Positions 16,108-25,164 of a stretch of 64,000 nt of DNA are shown piece by piece. The notes beneath the pieces were generated by a model. It had not been told where the DNA came from. It did not search any database and saw only the letters and a program-made list of their open reading frames with translations. Position numbers and translations under genes: made by a program. Each line of letters starts with the position of its first letter. Within the stretch, counting starts at the first letter, position 1. Source of the DNA: JABGPL01 sp964387885 (GTDB lineage: Bacteria; Electryoneota; AABM5-125-24; Hatepunaeales; Hatepunaeaceae); the NCBI GenBank assembly GCA_964387885.1, contig CAYLYZ010000014.1, forward strand, positions 1 to 64,000. Reading direction: 5' to 3'.

Positions 16108-17589
16108 ATGCGCTTTTCAATTTTAGTGACAACAATAGTTTTGTTATTTAACATTAATAACATCGTAAGGGCCAGGATATTAGAAGTCCCCAACCAATAC
16201 GGGACAATTCAGAATGCGATCAACGCCGCCGGGGTTGATGATACCGTGCTGGTACATCCCGGCGTCTACTCGTCGATAGATTTTCTTGGCAAAGCAATTC
16301 TGGTCGCAAGCGAATATATTTTCACTAATGATGACAACATCATTAATAACACAATAATTGATGCTGAAAACTCCGGACATGTCGTAAGATTCAGAACGTT
16401 CGAAAACCGATTCTCAAGGCTAACGGGATTTACAATTAGAAACGGCAGGGCTACCGATGGAGGTGGGATTTATTGTCCCCAGGCAAGTCCGACTTTGAGT
16501 CATTTAATTATTTCGAATAATTTCGTTACCGAAGATGGAGGTGGCATATACGGCACTGAAGATTCAAGCCCGGTCATATCGGACGTAATTATACGCGAAA
16601 ACACATCATCGGAACAAGGTGGAGGTCTATACTTCGCTGAAGATTGTGATCCACGGTTAACCAATGTCCTGATCGAAGGTAACTCCGGAAGTTCTGGAGG
16701 GGGTATATATATTCGCAGCAACAGCTCAATAGAGTTGACGAATGTACGTATTATTAATAATGAAGCTGCATCACTTGGGGGTGGCATCGCCTGCCATCGT
16801 GATTGCGAGATGCAGATGAATCGTTGTGTTGTTGCAGGAAATTCAGCAGAGAGCTTATATGCGGGAGGCATCTATTTAGGCATATCAAATGCTGAATTGG
16901 AGAACGTAACAATATGCGGGAACAGCACCGATGGGTATGGTGGTGGATTGAATTTCAGCGGTCGTGCAGACATTAGTGTCGTGAATGCAATTTTCTGGGA
17001 GAATATACCAGAACAAATCACAGGTCGGGGTAACAATAACCCGCAGGCTACAATTGAAATCTCCTTTAGCGATTTGATGGAGGGTCAAAATGGAATTTCA
17101 ATTGTCGGAAACTCGAGGGTACTCTACAGGAATAGTAATATCACATCAAATCCTTTGTTTGAAAATATCGATCAGCAAAACTTTTTCCTGACTGCAGAAA
17201 GCCCCTGCATAGATGCTGGAGATCCCGATAGTCCGGCAGATCCCGATGGATCAGTTTCGGATATTGGCGCATATTATTTTGGTCAGCAAAATGATGTTGA
17301 ATATTCAGATAAGCATGAGATCCCTGTTGATTTTGAAACAATGGTAGTTTATCCTAATCCATTCAATTCAAGATTTCAGCTGAGTTTTACAATTGGAAAA
17401 CCGGGCGTGATAAAGACTGAAGTGTTTGACCTGACGGGAAAACTCCTTTTTGAGACGGGAAAGGAGTTCAAACCAATAGGAACCCACATATACGAAATTG
17501 ATGCAACAGACTGGTTGTCTGGAATATACATAGCTCGATTGCTGTCTCCAACCAAAACTGAAATCGTACGGTTTGTTTGTTTAAAATAG
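16108..17589 (+). CDS. Secreted right-handed beta-helix protein with T9SS sorting domain
   Basis: ATG at 16108 has AGGAGA five bases upstream and opens a signal peptide (MRFSILVTTIVLLFNINNI). Residues 25-330 hold parallel beta-helix coils with repeated GGGIY/GGGLYF/GGGIAC turns and NN.S/EGNSG caps, as in polymorphic outer-membrane (POMP) and pectate-lyase-like proteins. Residues 31-36 (YGTIQNAINA) are the usual entry to the helix. A short SPCIDAGDPDSPADPDGS block follows, and the T9SS sorting domain (YPNPFNSRFQLSF ... IVRFVCLK) covers about 414-493. The miaB gene begins 31 bp later. A glycan-binding or lyase role is possible, but no catalytic residues can be assigned. Confidence 0.85.
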   Translation: MRFSILVTTIVLLFNINNIVRARILEVPNQYGTIQNAINAAGVDDTVLVHPGVYSSIDFLGKAILVASEYIFTNDDNIINNTIIDAENSGHVVRFRTFENRFSRLTGFTIRNGRATDGGGIYCPQASPTLSHLIISNNFVTEDGGGIYGTEDSSPVISDVIIRENTSSEQGGGLYFAEDCDPRLTNVLIEGNSGSSGGGIYIRSNSSIELTNVRIINNEAASLGGGIACHRDCEMQMNRCVVAGNSAESLYAGGIYLGISNAELENVTICGNSTDGYGGGLNFSGRADISVVNAIFWENIPEQITGRGNNNPQATIEISFSDLMEGQNGISIVGNSRVLYRNSNITSNPLFENIDQQNFFLTAESPCIDAGDPDSPADPDGSVSDIGAYYFGQQNDVEYSDKHEIPVDFETMVVYPNPFNSRFQLSFTIGKPGVIKTEVFDLTGKLLFETGKEFKPIGTHIYEIDATDWLSGIYIARLLSPTKTEIVRFVCLK

Positions 17590-17620
17590 TCGGGACTACC
17601 GACTTATAATTGGATTAAAT

Positions 17621-19021
17621 TTGTCAAAAAACTTTTACATACAGACATACGGCTGTCAGATGAATTATCATGACAGTGAACGTTTACATGGCCTTTTAGA
17701 GAGTATCGGATATGTTGAAGCACCGGATTCGAAAAATGCGGATGTTGTGATTATCAATACATGCGCAGTTCGGGAAAAGCCGGAACGTAAATTGTTTGCC
17801 GAACTTGGCAGACTCCGAAAAATCAAACTGCAGCGACCGGGTATGATTATTGGTGTTGCCGGTTGTATGGCACCTCGTGAAGAAGATACACTAAAGAAAT
17901 CTGCTCCCTATGTTGATATTCTGATAGGACCACGATCCCTTCATCGTTTGCCGGAGCTTTTGCACCATGCCCAAAGGGAAAATGGACGAATAAATGCTTT
18001 GGACCTTGAGGATGATCCTACACCAATTACCCCGGTTAATAGATCCAATCGCATTTCAGCCTGGGTGAATATAATGTTTGGCTGTAATTATTCCTGCTCT
18101 TTCTGTGCAGTCCCTTCAGCAAGAGGGAAAGAGGTATCCAGACGCCCTGAGGAAATTCTTGATGAAGTTGATCTCCTGAATAATCAAGGATATAGGGAGG
18201 TTACATTTCTCGGGCAGTCTGTGAATGCCTACGGTCGTGATTTTTCATATAGAATTAAAGATTCAGGTGCCATTAATCCTGATGACCGAATCGACTTCTC
18301 ATGGCTGCTAAGACAAATAGATACCAGATTTCCCGGATTGCGAATCAGATTCACCAGCCCACACCCTCAACTTTTCTCAGATCGACTGGTTGAGACCATG
18401 GCAGATCTGCCCTCAGTTTGCGAGCACGTTCACCTGCCTCTCCAGTCTGCAGATGATGAAGTCCTGCACAGAATGAGACGAAATTATACATTCGACAAAT
18501 TCCAAAGTATAGTAAACAAACTTCGCGATGCAATCCCAGAAATTGCTGTCTCAACCGATATCATTGTTGGATTTCCCGGTGAAACTGAAGAAAAATTTCA
18601 AAAAACATTGCTTGCAATGCAAGACCTGAAATTTGACCAGGCTTTCATGTTTGCATATTCACCACGCCGTCATACTGAAGCATTTGGTTACAAGGATGAA
18701 ATCCCATCTGAGATTCAGAATAGGAGACTTCAGGAATTGATCGAGGTTGCTAACGAATCGTTCAATTTGATTAACAAACAACAAATCGGAAACAAATTTG
18801 AGGTGTTGGTTGAAGGACCAAGTGCTAAAAATCCAGCAAAAATGAGCGGTAGAACCCGCAATAATAAAACGATGATCTTTGAAGCTCCGGAAGGTGCAAT
18901 CGGAGAATTAATTGAAGTCAAAGCAACAGAGTCTTTCTTGTGGGGTTTTAAAGGGATAGCATCAGGAATTAAAAGACAAAATAGCGTAAATCAACCTCAC
19001 AAACTCACTATAATATCTTAG
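17621..19021 (+). CDS. miaB: tRNA-2-methylthio-N6-dimethylallyladenosine synthase MiaB
   Basis: This radical-SAM methylthiotransferase modifies A37 of tRNAs that read UNN codons. It starts at a TTG (17621), giving MSKNFYIQTYGCQMN, the normal N terminus. The auxiliary cluster cysteines are Cys12, Cys48 and Cys82 (YGCQMN, NTCAVR, AGCMAP), and the radical-SAM triad is Cys155, Cys159 and Cys162 in FGCNYSCSFC. VPSARGKEVSRRPEEI marks the MiaB rather than RimO/MtaB branch. A C-terminal TRAM domain follows from about residue 385. The length of 466 is typical. It is closely spaced behind the beta-helix gene, although the functions are unrelated. Confidence 0.93.
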   Translation: MSKNFYIQTYGCQMNYHDSERLHGLLESIGYVEAPDSKNADVVIINTCAVREKPERKLFAELGRLRKIKLQRPGMIIGVAGCMAPREEDTLKKSAPYVDILIGPRSLHRLPELLHHAQRENGRINALDLEDDPTPITPVNRSNRISAWVNIMFGCNYSCSFCAVPSARGKEVSRRPEEILDEVDLLNNQGYREVTFLGQSVNAYGRDFSYRIKDSGAINPDDRIDFSWLLRQIDTRFPGLRIRFTSPHPQLFSDRLVETMADLPSVCEHVHLPLQSADDEVLHRMRRNYTFDKFQSIVNKLRDAIPEIAVSTDIIVGFPGETEEKFQKTLLAMQDLKFDQAFMFAYSPRRHTEAFGYKDEIPSEIQNRRLQELIEVANESFNLINKQQIGNKFEVLVEGPSAKNPAKMSGRTRNNKTMIFEAPEGAIGELIEVKATESFLWGFKGIASGIKRQNSVNQPHKLTIIS

Positions 19022-19185
19022 TTATAGTTTTTATATAACATAAGAATTTCACCGGATAGTTTCACCATATAAAAAACTAATCATCCATTTTGAAGTGCAA
19101 CTCAAGCTTGTGACTCTCAAAAAATAAAGCTATCTTCTTAGATAGGAAAAATTTACAGTTGCTCAAAACTTTTTGGAAAGAACAC

Positions 19186-22100
19186 ATGAAAAGTGGCTCG
19201 TCCGTACGTCCAATACTCGTCGCCTCATTCATCGTAGTCTTTGCATTATGTAACGTTGTTTTCAGTGGTCAGATTTCCACTAATATCAACTTTTCTCAAC
19301 CTCATATTGAGACTATTGATGGAAAGCATCGAGTCAGTTTGCAGAATGCATTGAACATCGGTGAACCTGGTAAACCTTCAATGCCCTCAATGGGAATCTG
19401 GATGGCTCTGCCTCCCGGAAACAGAGCAGAATCAGCTAACCTCGTGAATGTTGTCTGGGAAGAACTCCCCGGAGAATATGTTATCGAGCCAGCGGCTTAT
19501 CCACAGCGCTTGAGCGATCCGGTTATTCCTGAAGTTGTGCCTGATCCTTCAATTTATAAGGGCACACAACTTTTCCCCTTCGAACAGATAACAAGCCTTA
19601 AGACTCACCTTAAGCGAGGTGTTTCGGTCGCCTCCTGTCTTATCTGGCCAGTCCGATGGAATCCCGTTGATGGAAAAATCGAGTATATGACTTCTGCACA
19701 GCTTTTAATAGATGCTGCTCCCGGACAACTTGAAATGACCGGTTACAATCGATTCTATCGCGGTGATTCGAAAACGAAGAACTGGGCTGAGAATCTTGTT
19801 GAAAATCCAAACCTGCTGGGTGCTTATCCCCGCAGAGATGATCCTGAACTCCAATCAATGCTCATAATTACCGATGAAGAATTCCTTGAACAGGCTAATG
19901 AATTCGCTAACTGGAAGAATCGTCGGGGATTTATTACGTATGTTAGAACCTTTGAACAGGTAATAGAGGGAGAAGAAGGTATAGACGATCAAGATCGCAT
20001 GCGAAATGGAATTATCACTGCTTATGAAGAGCTGGAAATAGAATATCTACTTTTACTTGGGGATGATGAACTCCTGCCGCATCGCGGATTTTTTGGGGCA
20101 GTTAATAACTCTCCCGATTATGATGTTCCTGCAGATCTCTATTATGGTGCTTTAGACGGAAACTGGAATGAGGATGACGATGCAGAATGGGGTGAATTTA
20201 ACGAAGCAGATTTTACAGCAGAGATATTTGTAGGTCGTATTCCAGCTGACAATGTTGAGGAAGCCACTCGCTCCTTCACCAAAATCATGAGATACAGCGA
20301 CGAACCTACGCTCGGAAATGAATTGATGGTTCTGATGGTTGGTGAAGAGTTAGGCTGGGAGTGTATGGGTGGCGATTACATGGACGAAGTTTACAGCGAA
20401 TGCAATCGATACAACTATTCAACCTCCGGTTATCCCGAACGATTTGTCCGGCGTAATCTTTATGATCGTGACAGAGTCTGGGGAGCAGCCAATAACCTCG
20501 CTCCGCTGATTTCTGAGGGATATCATTTTATCAATCACCTCGGACATTCCAACACCCGTTATACGATGAAGATTGACTGGAACAACTTCAACCAGGATCT
20601 GATCGAAAACGATGGTCAGGGAGCCGGCTACAATATTCTCTGGACACAAGGCTGCTACGGCGGTTCCTTTGATAACCGTGTCCCGAATGGAAATTACGTC
20701 CAGGACTGCATCTCTGAAGGAATGTTTAACGAAATTGACAATGGTTTCGTCGCAATTATAAGTAACTCCCGCTACGGCTGGGGTGACGGAGCCAGCACAA
20801 ATGGGGCATCTCAGCATTTCCATAGAGAATTTGTCGATGCGATTTTCGATGAGAATATGACTGTCATTGGTGAGGCTAATCAGGATTCAAAGGAAGACAG
20901 CGCACCCTGGGCAGAATGGGGAGTATACCGCTGGTGTTACTACGAAATCAATCTATTCGGGGATCCTTCGATGGATATGTGGACTGATATCCCGATACCT
21001 ATCCAACCCGAATATGAACGAATGATTGTTATTGGTGATGAAACTTACACGATCGAATTGACTGATATTCAGGATGCTGTTGCCTGTCTGTCCCGCGATA
21101 ACCAAATAATTGCATTTGGACATCCCGATGAGAATGGAATCATTGAGATTGAAATTCCGGATCCAATTGTACCTCCTGGCCCAGTGTCCCTTTCAATAGT
21201 TGCACATGACTTCATCCCTGAACTTATCAATATCCAGTCAATCGCCCCGGATGATGGTTACCCCTGGGTAGATGAAATACTAATTGAAGATATTGACGGT
21301 AATGGTGACACTAATGCTGATGCGGGTGAAACTATTGAGTTATTGCCATCGATTCGAAACCTCGGCCGCGATCCTTTAGATGAACTGATCATTTCCTTTA
21401 TTGCCGATGATCCGGCAATTAAAATAATCACCGGACAGGTTACAATTGATGGATTGGACGGTCAACACGAATCATTCTGTCGTGAACCGATCATTATAGA
21501 GGTCAATCCCGATTGTGGTGATCTCCACGAAGTCAATTTTGCTCTTACTCTTGATAATGGTGAGGAGGTTTGGACTCAGGAAGCATCATTCACAACCCAT
21601 GCTCCAATATTGGGACAACAATTCCTTACAATCCTTGATGAAGATGGAAACGATAATGGCAGACTCGATCCAGGTGAAGAAACTGATGTCGTAATGTCCA
21701 TTAATAACGTCGGTTCTGGCTGTGCTTATAACGTAGAAGCAGAAGTATTCTCCGGAAGCCCCTTTATCGAGGTTCTACAATCCGAATCATCAACCGATAT
21801 TATTGAATCCAATGACATCGGAGTATTCGATCCGGCTTTCAGGATTCTCGTCTCTGAGGATTGCCCGAATCCGGAACGTGCCGTTTTATATGTCAGATAC
21901 ACCGGCAATCTCCAGCAGAGTCACTCAGCAATAATAAACCTCAATATCGGTGGTGCTATATATGCCTTTGATCGCAACGAAGAGCTCTGGGATCACGAAG
22001 TTCTAAATGATGAACACGAAGATCAATGGCACGATTGCAACAACGACAATCATACCTTCGGCGGTTCAAACTGCATTAAAGTCGGTGACCGGGCTCCAAA

Positions 22101-23109
22101 TGGTGAATATCTGCCAATGCTTAATTGTGCTATTTACATGCCGCCATTCTTCGTTGAGGATGACCTGAGCCTTTCTTTCTGGCATAAAATCGACGCTGAG
22201 GAGAGTGGAAATCACCCCGGTGAAGCTTACGACGGTGGTGTTGTCGAAGTTTCAATTGATAATGGGGACTGGGAAATCATAGAGCCGATTACACCCGATA
22301 ACTCCGGGTACCCCTATATTACCCGACGTGGAAATGCACCAAGTCCATTTATTAATGGTCAACCAATCTTTTCAGGAACCTTCGACTGGGCTCCAGTCTC
22401 ATTTGATCTTTCTGATTTTGCCGGTACAGAGGTACAGGTACGGTTCCGGTTCGGTTCGGATGGTGGTGTAAATGGTGGTGGCTGGTGGATTGATGACATC
22501 GAACTATATATGCCAATGGACGCTGTCGCTCCGGATAACCTTGACGGGGAAATGGTTGAGGGTAGAGCTCACATGACCTGGGATACTCCGATTCCTGAAC
22601 GTGATGAAGGAATGGTTAACGACCTTATCGGATACCGTATATATCGCGGGAGTGATGATTGGTTAGGTTTGGATACATTAATCATCTTTAATGAATATGT
22701 CGATGATCTGCGTGAAATGCCTCGTGGTGAATATATGTACATGGTCACTGCTCAATATGCTGATATTGAGAGTCAGCCCAGTAACTTCCTGTTTCTGACC
22801 CACAGGTGGAGAAATTCAGTTGAGACTGATGAATCAGATTTACCAAAAGATTGGGCAATCGATTCGGTTTGGCCTAATCCATTTAATTCAACAACACAGA
22901 TAAATTACAGTGTCCCGATTCAGGGAAAAATTGAACTAATCATTTTCGACCAGAATGGCAGGTTTGTACAGAATCTCGTAAATGAAAACATGCAACCCGG
23001 ACGTTACAACGCGACATTCAGTGCAGATAATCTATCGACAGGCATTTATTTCGTGCTAATGAATACTCCTACAGGAATTCGAACTGCTAAGCTGATACTA
23101 ATTAAGTAA
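19186..23109 (+). CDS. Gingipain-type C25 cysteine protease with T9SS sorting domain
   Basis: The ATG at 19186 is preferred to the TTG at 19159 because it follows GGAAAG and opens a clean signal peptide (VRPILVASFIVVFALCNVVF). Residues 30-200 resemble a C25 propeptide. Residues 220-600 are the caspase-like peptidase C25 domain, with His451/His454 in FINHLGH and the nucleophile Cys490 in TQGCYGG. Bases for about residues 700-960 encode Ig-like domains (DGNGDTNADAGETIEL, DEDGNDNGRLDPGEETDV). A MAM-like jelly roll (GGGWWIDDIELY) and an FnIII-like stretch precede the sorting domain (WPNPFNSTTQINYS ... AKLILIK, about 1228-1307). It is likely a secreted cargo protease. PorU, the T9SS sortase, is also C25, but this multi-domain layout looks like cargo. 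Confidence 0.88.
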   Translation: MKSGSSVRPILVASFIVVFALCNVVFSGQISTNINFSQPHIETIDGKHRVSLQNALNIGEPGKPSMPSMGIWMALPPGNRAESANLVNVVWEELPGEYVIEPAAYPQRLSDPVIPEVVPDPSIYKGTQLFPFEQITSLKTHLKRGVSVASCLIWPVRWNPVDGKIEYMTSAQLLIDAAPGQLEMTGYNRFYRGDSKTKNWAENLVENPNLLGAYPRRDDPELQSMLIITDEEFLEQANEFANWKNRRGFITYVRTFEQVIEGEEGIDDQDRMRNGIITAYEELEIEYLLLLGDDELLPHRGFFGAVNNSPDYDVPADLYYGALDGNWNEDDDAEWGEFNEADFTAEIFVGRIPADNVEEATRSFTKIMRYSDEPTLGNELMVLMVGEELGWECMGGDYMDEVYSECNRYNYSTSGYPERFVRRNLYDRDRVWGAANNLAPLISEGYHFINHLGHSNTRYTMKIDWNNFNQDLIENDGQGAGYNILWTQGCYGGSFDNRVPNGNYVQDCISEGMFNEIDNGFVAIISNSRYGWGDGASTNGASQHFHREFVDAIFDENMTVIGEANQDSKEDSAPWAEWGVYRWCYYEINLFGDPSMDMWTDIPIPIQPEYERMIVIGDETYTIELTDIQDAVACLSRDNQIIAFGHPDENGIIEIEIPDPIVPPGPVSLSIVAHDFIPELINIQSIAPDDGYPWVDEILIEDIDGNGDTNADAGETIELLPSIRNLGRDPLDELIISFIADDPAIKIITGQVTIDGLDGQHESFCREPIIIEVNPDCGDLHEVNFALTLDNGEEVWTQEASFTTHAPILGQQFLTILDEDGNDNGRLDPGEETDVVMSINNVGSGCAYNVEAEVFSGSPFIEVLQSESSTDIIESNDIGVFDPAFRILVSEDCPNPERAVLYVRYTGNLQQSHSAIINLNIGGAIYAFDRNEELWDHEVLNDEHEDQWHDCNNDNHTFGGSNCIKVGDRAPNGEYLPMLNCAIYMPPFFVEDDLSLSFWHKIDAEESGNHPGEAYDGGVVEVSIDNGDWEIIEPITPDNSGYPYITRRGNAPSPFINGQPIFSGTFDWAPVSFDLSDFAGTEVQVRFRFGSDGGVNGGGWWIDDIELYMPMDAVAPDNLDGEMVEGRAHMTWDTPIPERDEGMVNDLIGYRIYRGSDDWLGLDTLIIFNEYVDDLREMPRGEYMYMVTAQYADIESQPSNFLFLTHRWRNSVETDESDLPKDWAIDSVWPNPFNSTTQINYSVPIQGKIELIIFDQNGRFVQNLVNENMQPGRYNATFSADNLSTGIYFVLMNTPTGIRTAKLILIK

Positions 23110-23131
23110 GCTGTTTGCAGAATTTTATTTT

Positions 23132-23166
23132 AAGAAGAGTGGCATTATGTCACTCTTCTTGTTTTT
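23132..23166 (+). terminator. Rho-independent terminator after the C25 protease gene
   Basis: A perfect 10-bp stem (aagaagagtg 23132-23141 with cactcttctt 23151-23160) and a nine-base loop are followed directly by gttttt. It begins 22 bases after the stop. Confidence 0.85.
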
Positions 23167-23178
23167 GTACATTGTGTA

Positions 23179-23200
23179 GGGGCTGAATATTTTCAGCCCT
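23179..23200. repeat. Small palindrome of the 'GTAGGGGC' repeat type
   Basis: gggctgaa (23180-23187) pairs with ttcagccc (23192-23199), preceded by tgta. The gtagggg lead-in followed by a hairpin matches palindromes at 58111, 59402, 59605, 60031 and, inverted, 63449. Confidence 0.55.
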
Positions 23201-23250
23201 ATTCGCTTAGTAACATGGATTCTTAATTGCAGCATTATTGTTTTGAGTGC

Positions 23251-23422
23251 CCGTCAGGCGTCCCCGAGACCTTTGAAATATTCCGAACTCGAAAAGTTTT
23301 GTCATTCCCGCGCAGGCGGGAATCCAGAAAACACAGCAATTTACTGTGTTCCATCCACCACGGGAACGACATGTATTTCACATATACATGAATTATTCAG
23401 AAGTCTCGTCCCCACCTGACGG
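23251..23422. repeat. 172-bp imperfect inverted-repeat element (MITE-like) with an inner REP-type palindrome
   Basis: The ends 23251-23278 and 23394-23422 are imperfect inverted repeats (about 20 of 27 positions pair, including ccgtcagg and cgagac). Inside lies the perfect palindrome attcccgc-gcag-gcgggaat (23304-23323), a type widespread in bacterial genomes as an interspersed element. There is no open reading frame, so a non-autonomous or hairpin-forming repeat is the simplest reading. Confidence 0.5.
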
Positions 23423-23512
23423 AAAAACAACAACTTAGCCACACACCTTGACAAAGATTCCGGACAACGAGACTCCTCTCATTTTAAAAAGATTCTTCTT
23501 AAGGAGACTACT

Positions 23513-24517
23513 ATGATATCAGAAATAATAAATTGGATCGAAACTCTCCCAGCCCTGCGACAAAGCTCATCTACGAGTGACTTTATATATGACCATATGG
23601 AATCCCAATCCGGGGAGTGTTTACCTGTAATCTATACGAAGTTTGATAGTTCTAATCGTTCACATTTCTCAGACCGGGCACAAATCCTCGACTTTCTTCT
23701 TTCCACTTCGAGTGGCCGGATTTTGGATTTTGGGCCGGGAGATGGTTGGCCTTCATTATTGATAGCACCTTATGTTAAAGAAGTAATTGGGGTTGAAGGA
23801 TCGCAGAAAAGATTGGACATCTGCAATAGAAATGCTAAAAGGCTGGGCTTAACTAATGTTGAATTCGAATATGTCCCACCAGGTACTCCCCTGCCCTTTC
23901 CGGATTGTACATTCGATGGTGCAATGGCTGCCTCTTCAATCGAACAAACCCCCGATCCATATCAGACTCTGAAAGAATTGTTCAGAGTTTTAAAACCCGG
24001 AGGTAAACTAAGGTTACATTATGAAGATTTAGATCGGTATAAGGGAGTTAATGGTGGTGATTATTACATCTTCGAACAGAATAAAGAAACGCATTTAATT
24101 ATATATCGCAGAAAAATAGAGGAAGAAAACGTTCGACAATACAGGCTTACTTTTAACTTGTCCCGATCAATTCTTGAAAACAAGATCATTCAACCGGGAA
24201 GAACAAACTCAGCAACAACCCTTAACCCCCAAGCGCTGAAAAGTTTAGAACCATATCTACTGGAATGTTGTTACATTGAAACCAGACACCCATCCTTTCA
24301 GACTTTCGTAAATTGGATGAGAAAGATCGGTTTCAGAACAATAAGAGGGACTTACGACGGAGGGAGTTTTGCATCTGAATTGTTTGACAATATTGAGAAA
24401 TCAAAGCGACCGGATTCTTTGAAAGACGTTGACAACTTTCTTAAACCATTGATAAAAACAATAATCAATCTAAAAGCACCGGTTGAAACAAGCCCATGGA
24501 TTATAGCAAAGAAATGA
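23513..24517 (+). CDS. Class I SAM-dependent methyltransferase
   Basis: AAGGAG sits seven bases before the ATG at 23513. The 334-residue protein carries a Rossmann methyltransferase core: motif I ILDFGPGDGWPS, acidic motif II VIGVEGS, FPDCTFDGAMAASSIEQTPDP (motif IV region, read in parts), then ELFRVLKPGGKLRLHYEDL. This is the Methyltransf_11/UbiE-like pattern of small-molecule methyltransferases. An N-terminal helical extension of about 65 residues and a C-terminal part of 150 residues rich in Arg/Lys are not recognised. The target is unknown. It stands alone, and its 3' end faces a decayed ftsX fragment on the other strand. Confidence 0.8.
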   Translation: MISEIINWIETLPALRQSSSTSDFIYDHMESQSGECLPVIYTKFDSSNRSHFSDRAQILDFLLSTSSGRILDFGPGDGWPSLLIAPYVKEVIGVEGSQKRLDICNRNAKRLGLTNVEFEYVPPGTPLPFPDCTFDGAMAASSIEQTPDPYQTLKELFRVLKPGGKLRLHYEDLDRYKGVNGGDYYIFEQNKETHLIIYRRKIEEENVRQYRLTFNLSRSILENKIIQPGRTNSATTLNPQALKSLEPYLLECCYIETRHPSFQTFVNWMRKIGFRTIRGTYDGGSFASELFDNIEKSKRPDSLKDVDNFLKPLIKTIINLKAPVETSPWIIAKK

Positions 24518-24530
24518 GAACATGAGAGAA

Positions 24531-24690
24531 AGGACTTTAAAACACCCAATTCGATTACCTGCAGTCCAAACTGCAACTACTACACCAATTGAGATTCCGA
24601 GAATTATCAATAATGGAATCCAAATCAGAATTCCCAAAACTTACTCACCTAACCGTATGGGTAAAGTAAACCAGGTATTATTGCAGCTAT
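24531..24690 (-). pseudogene. ftsX: Remnant of the ftsX 3' end
   Basis: Read on the minus strand, this stretch encodes a diverged copy of the last membrane segment and tail of FtsX. The copy at 24531-24640 reads ILIWIPLLIILGISIG then VVVAVWTAGNRIGCF. The intact FtsX ends VLIWIPSLIALGISIG then VFVAGWTASQRIKQF, with 22 of 31 residues identical. Bases aligned without gaps around gcagtcca match at about two thirds of 76 positions. An in-frame TAA sits where FtsX has Asp in WGDDVSG, the upstream part shifts frame, and the terminal stop is lost, so it is non-functional. It has the same orientation as the intact ftsX at 30595-31449, making a direct repeat that flanks two T9SS cargo genes. Confidence 0.75.
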
Positions 24691-24924
24691 ACTAAGTAAT
24701 CAGGGGTACCATCAGAAACTCCCTTCACTCAACCTTAGAGAGTTAAATCTAGAAAAAAAAAGACTTTGCATTCGGTAAATTTTATTCTTATATTAATTAG
24801 GTAATTGATGATCTGTTGTAATATTTGCGAATTCGCTAAAACAACCCTGTTATCAGTTAAATAGTTGTTGATTATGCTGTTTTTGTTTCTTATCTGTAAT
24901 CTTGAAAACTGTAAGTCTGATGCT

Positions 24925-24942
24925 TTGACTGAATTCAGTCAA
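24925..24942. promoter_or_regulatory. Perfect 18-bp palindrome upstream of a structured leader
   Basis: ttgactgaattcagtcaa reads the same on both strands. It lies 223 bases before the start of the large beta-helix gene, in otherwise non-coding DNA. It could be a dimeric regulator site, and no match to a named operator is recognised. A weaker hairpin, ccccac/gtgggg (24958-24963 with 24981-24986), follows. Confidence 0.4.
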
Positions 24943-25035
24943 TCAGAAAAGACATCTCCCCACTTGGCAAATTCGCTTCGGTGGGGTTCTCTGTTTTGGG
25001 AGGATTTGTACTGAATGAAATGAAATAAAAAGAAA

Positions 25036-25140
25036 TCGGGTGCGTTCACCCCGCTTCAAACAGGAAACGCACCCGACCCGTGTGGTGAGAACTACCCGGG
25101 GGCAGTCATCACACACAATAAGATACGAAATTTGCCCCCG
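25036..25140 (+). ncRNA. Structured 5' leader: 11-bp hairpin plus potential H-type pseudoknot
   Basis: Hairpin P1 pairs 25036-25046 (tcgggtgcgtt) with 25066-25076 over 11 perfect bp. Next, 25080-25088 (gtgtggtga) pairs with 25106-25114 (tcatcacac; one G-U). Its loop bases 25097-25104 (cgggggca) are perfectly complementary to 25133-25140 (tgcccccg). The one-base junction (25105) and the A-rich 18-base third loop fit H-type pseudoknot geometry. The structure ends 13 bases before AGGAGG (25154-25159) and 24 before the ATG at 25165, a position typical of translational riboswitches. I do not recognise a known class: the c-di-GMP-I, fluoride, preQ1 and SAM-II motifs are absent. Confidence 0.55.
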
Positions 25141-25164
25141 AATGATAAGCCTGAGGAGGCAAAA

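Noticed and set aside
19025..19079. AT-only inverted repeat after miaB
   Set aside because: Arms of tagtttttatat and its near complement are low in complexity and expected by chance in AT-rich DNA. Too weak to call a terminator.
19186..23109. Reading the C25 protease as PorU, the T9SS sortase
   Set aside because: The multi-domain C-terminal half (Ig-like, MAM-like, FnIII-like) and a cleavable-type sorting domain fit a cargo protease better, and no other Por gene is adjacent.
24352..24576. 74-aa minus-strand reading frame over the methyltransferase 3' end and the ftsX remnant
   Set aside because: It is in a different frame from the FtsX similarity and mostly antisense to the methyltransferase, so it is not a gene.
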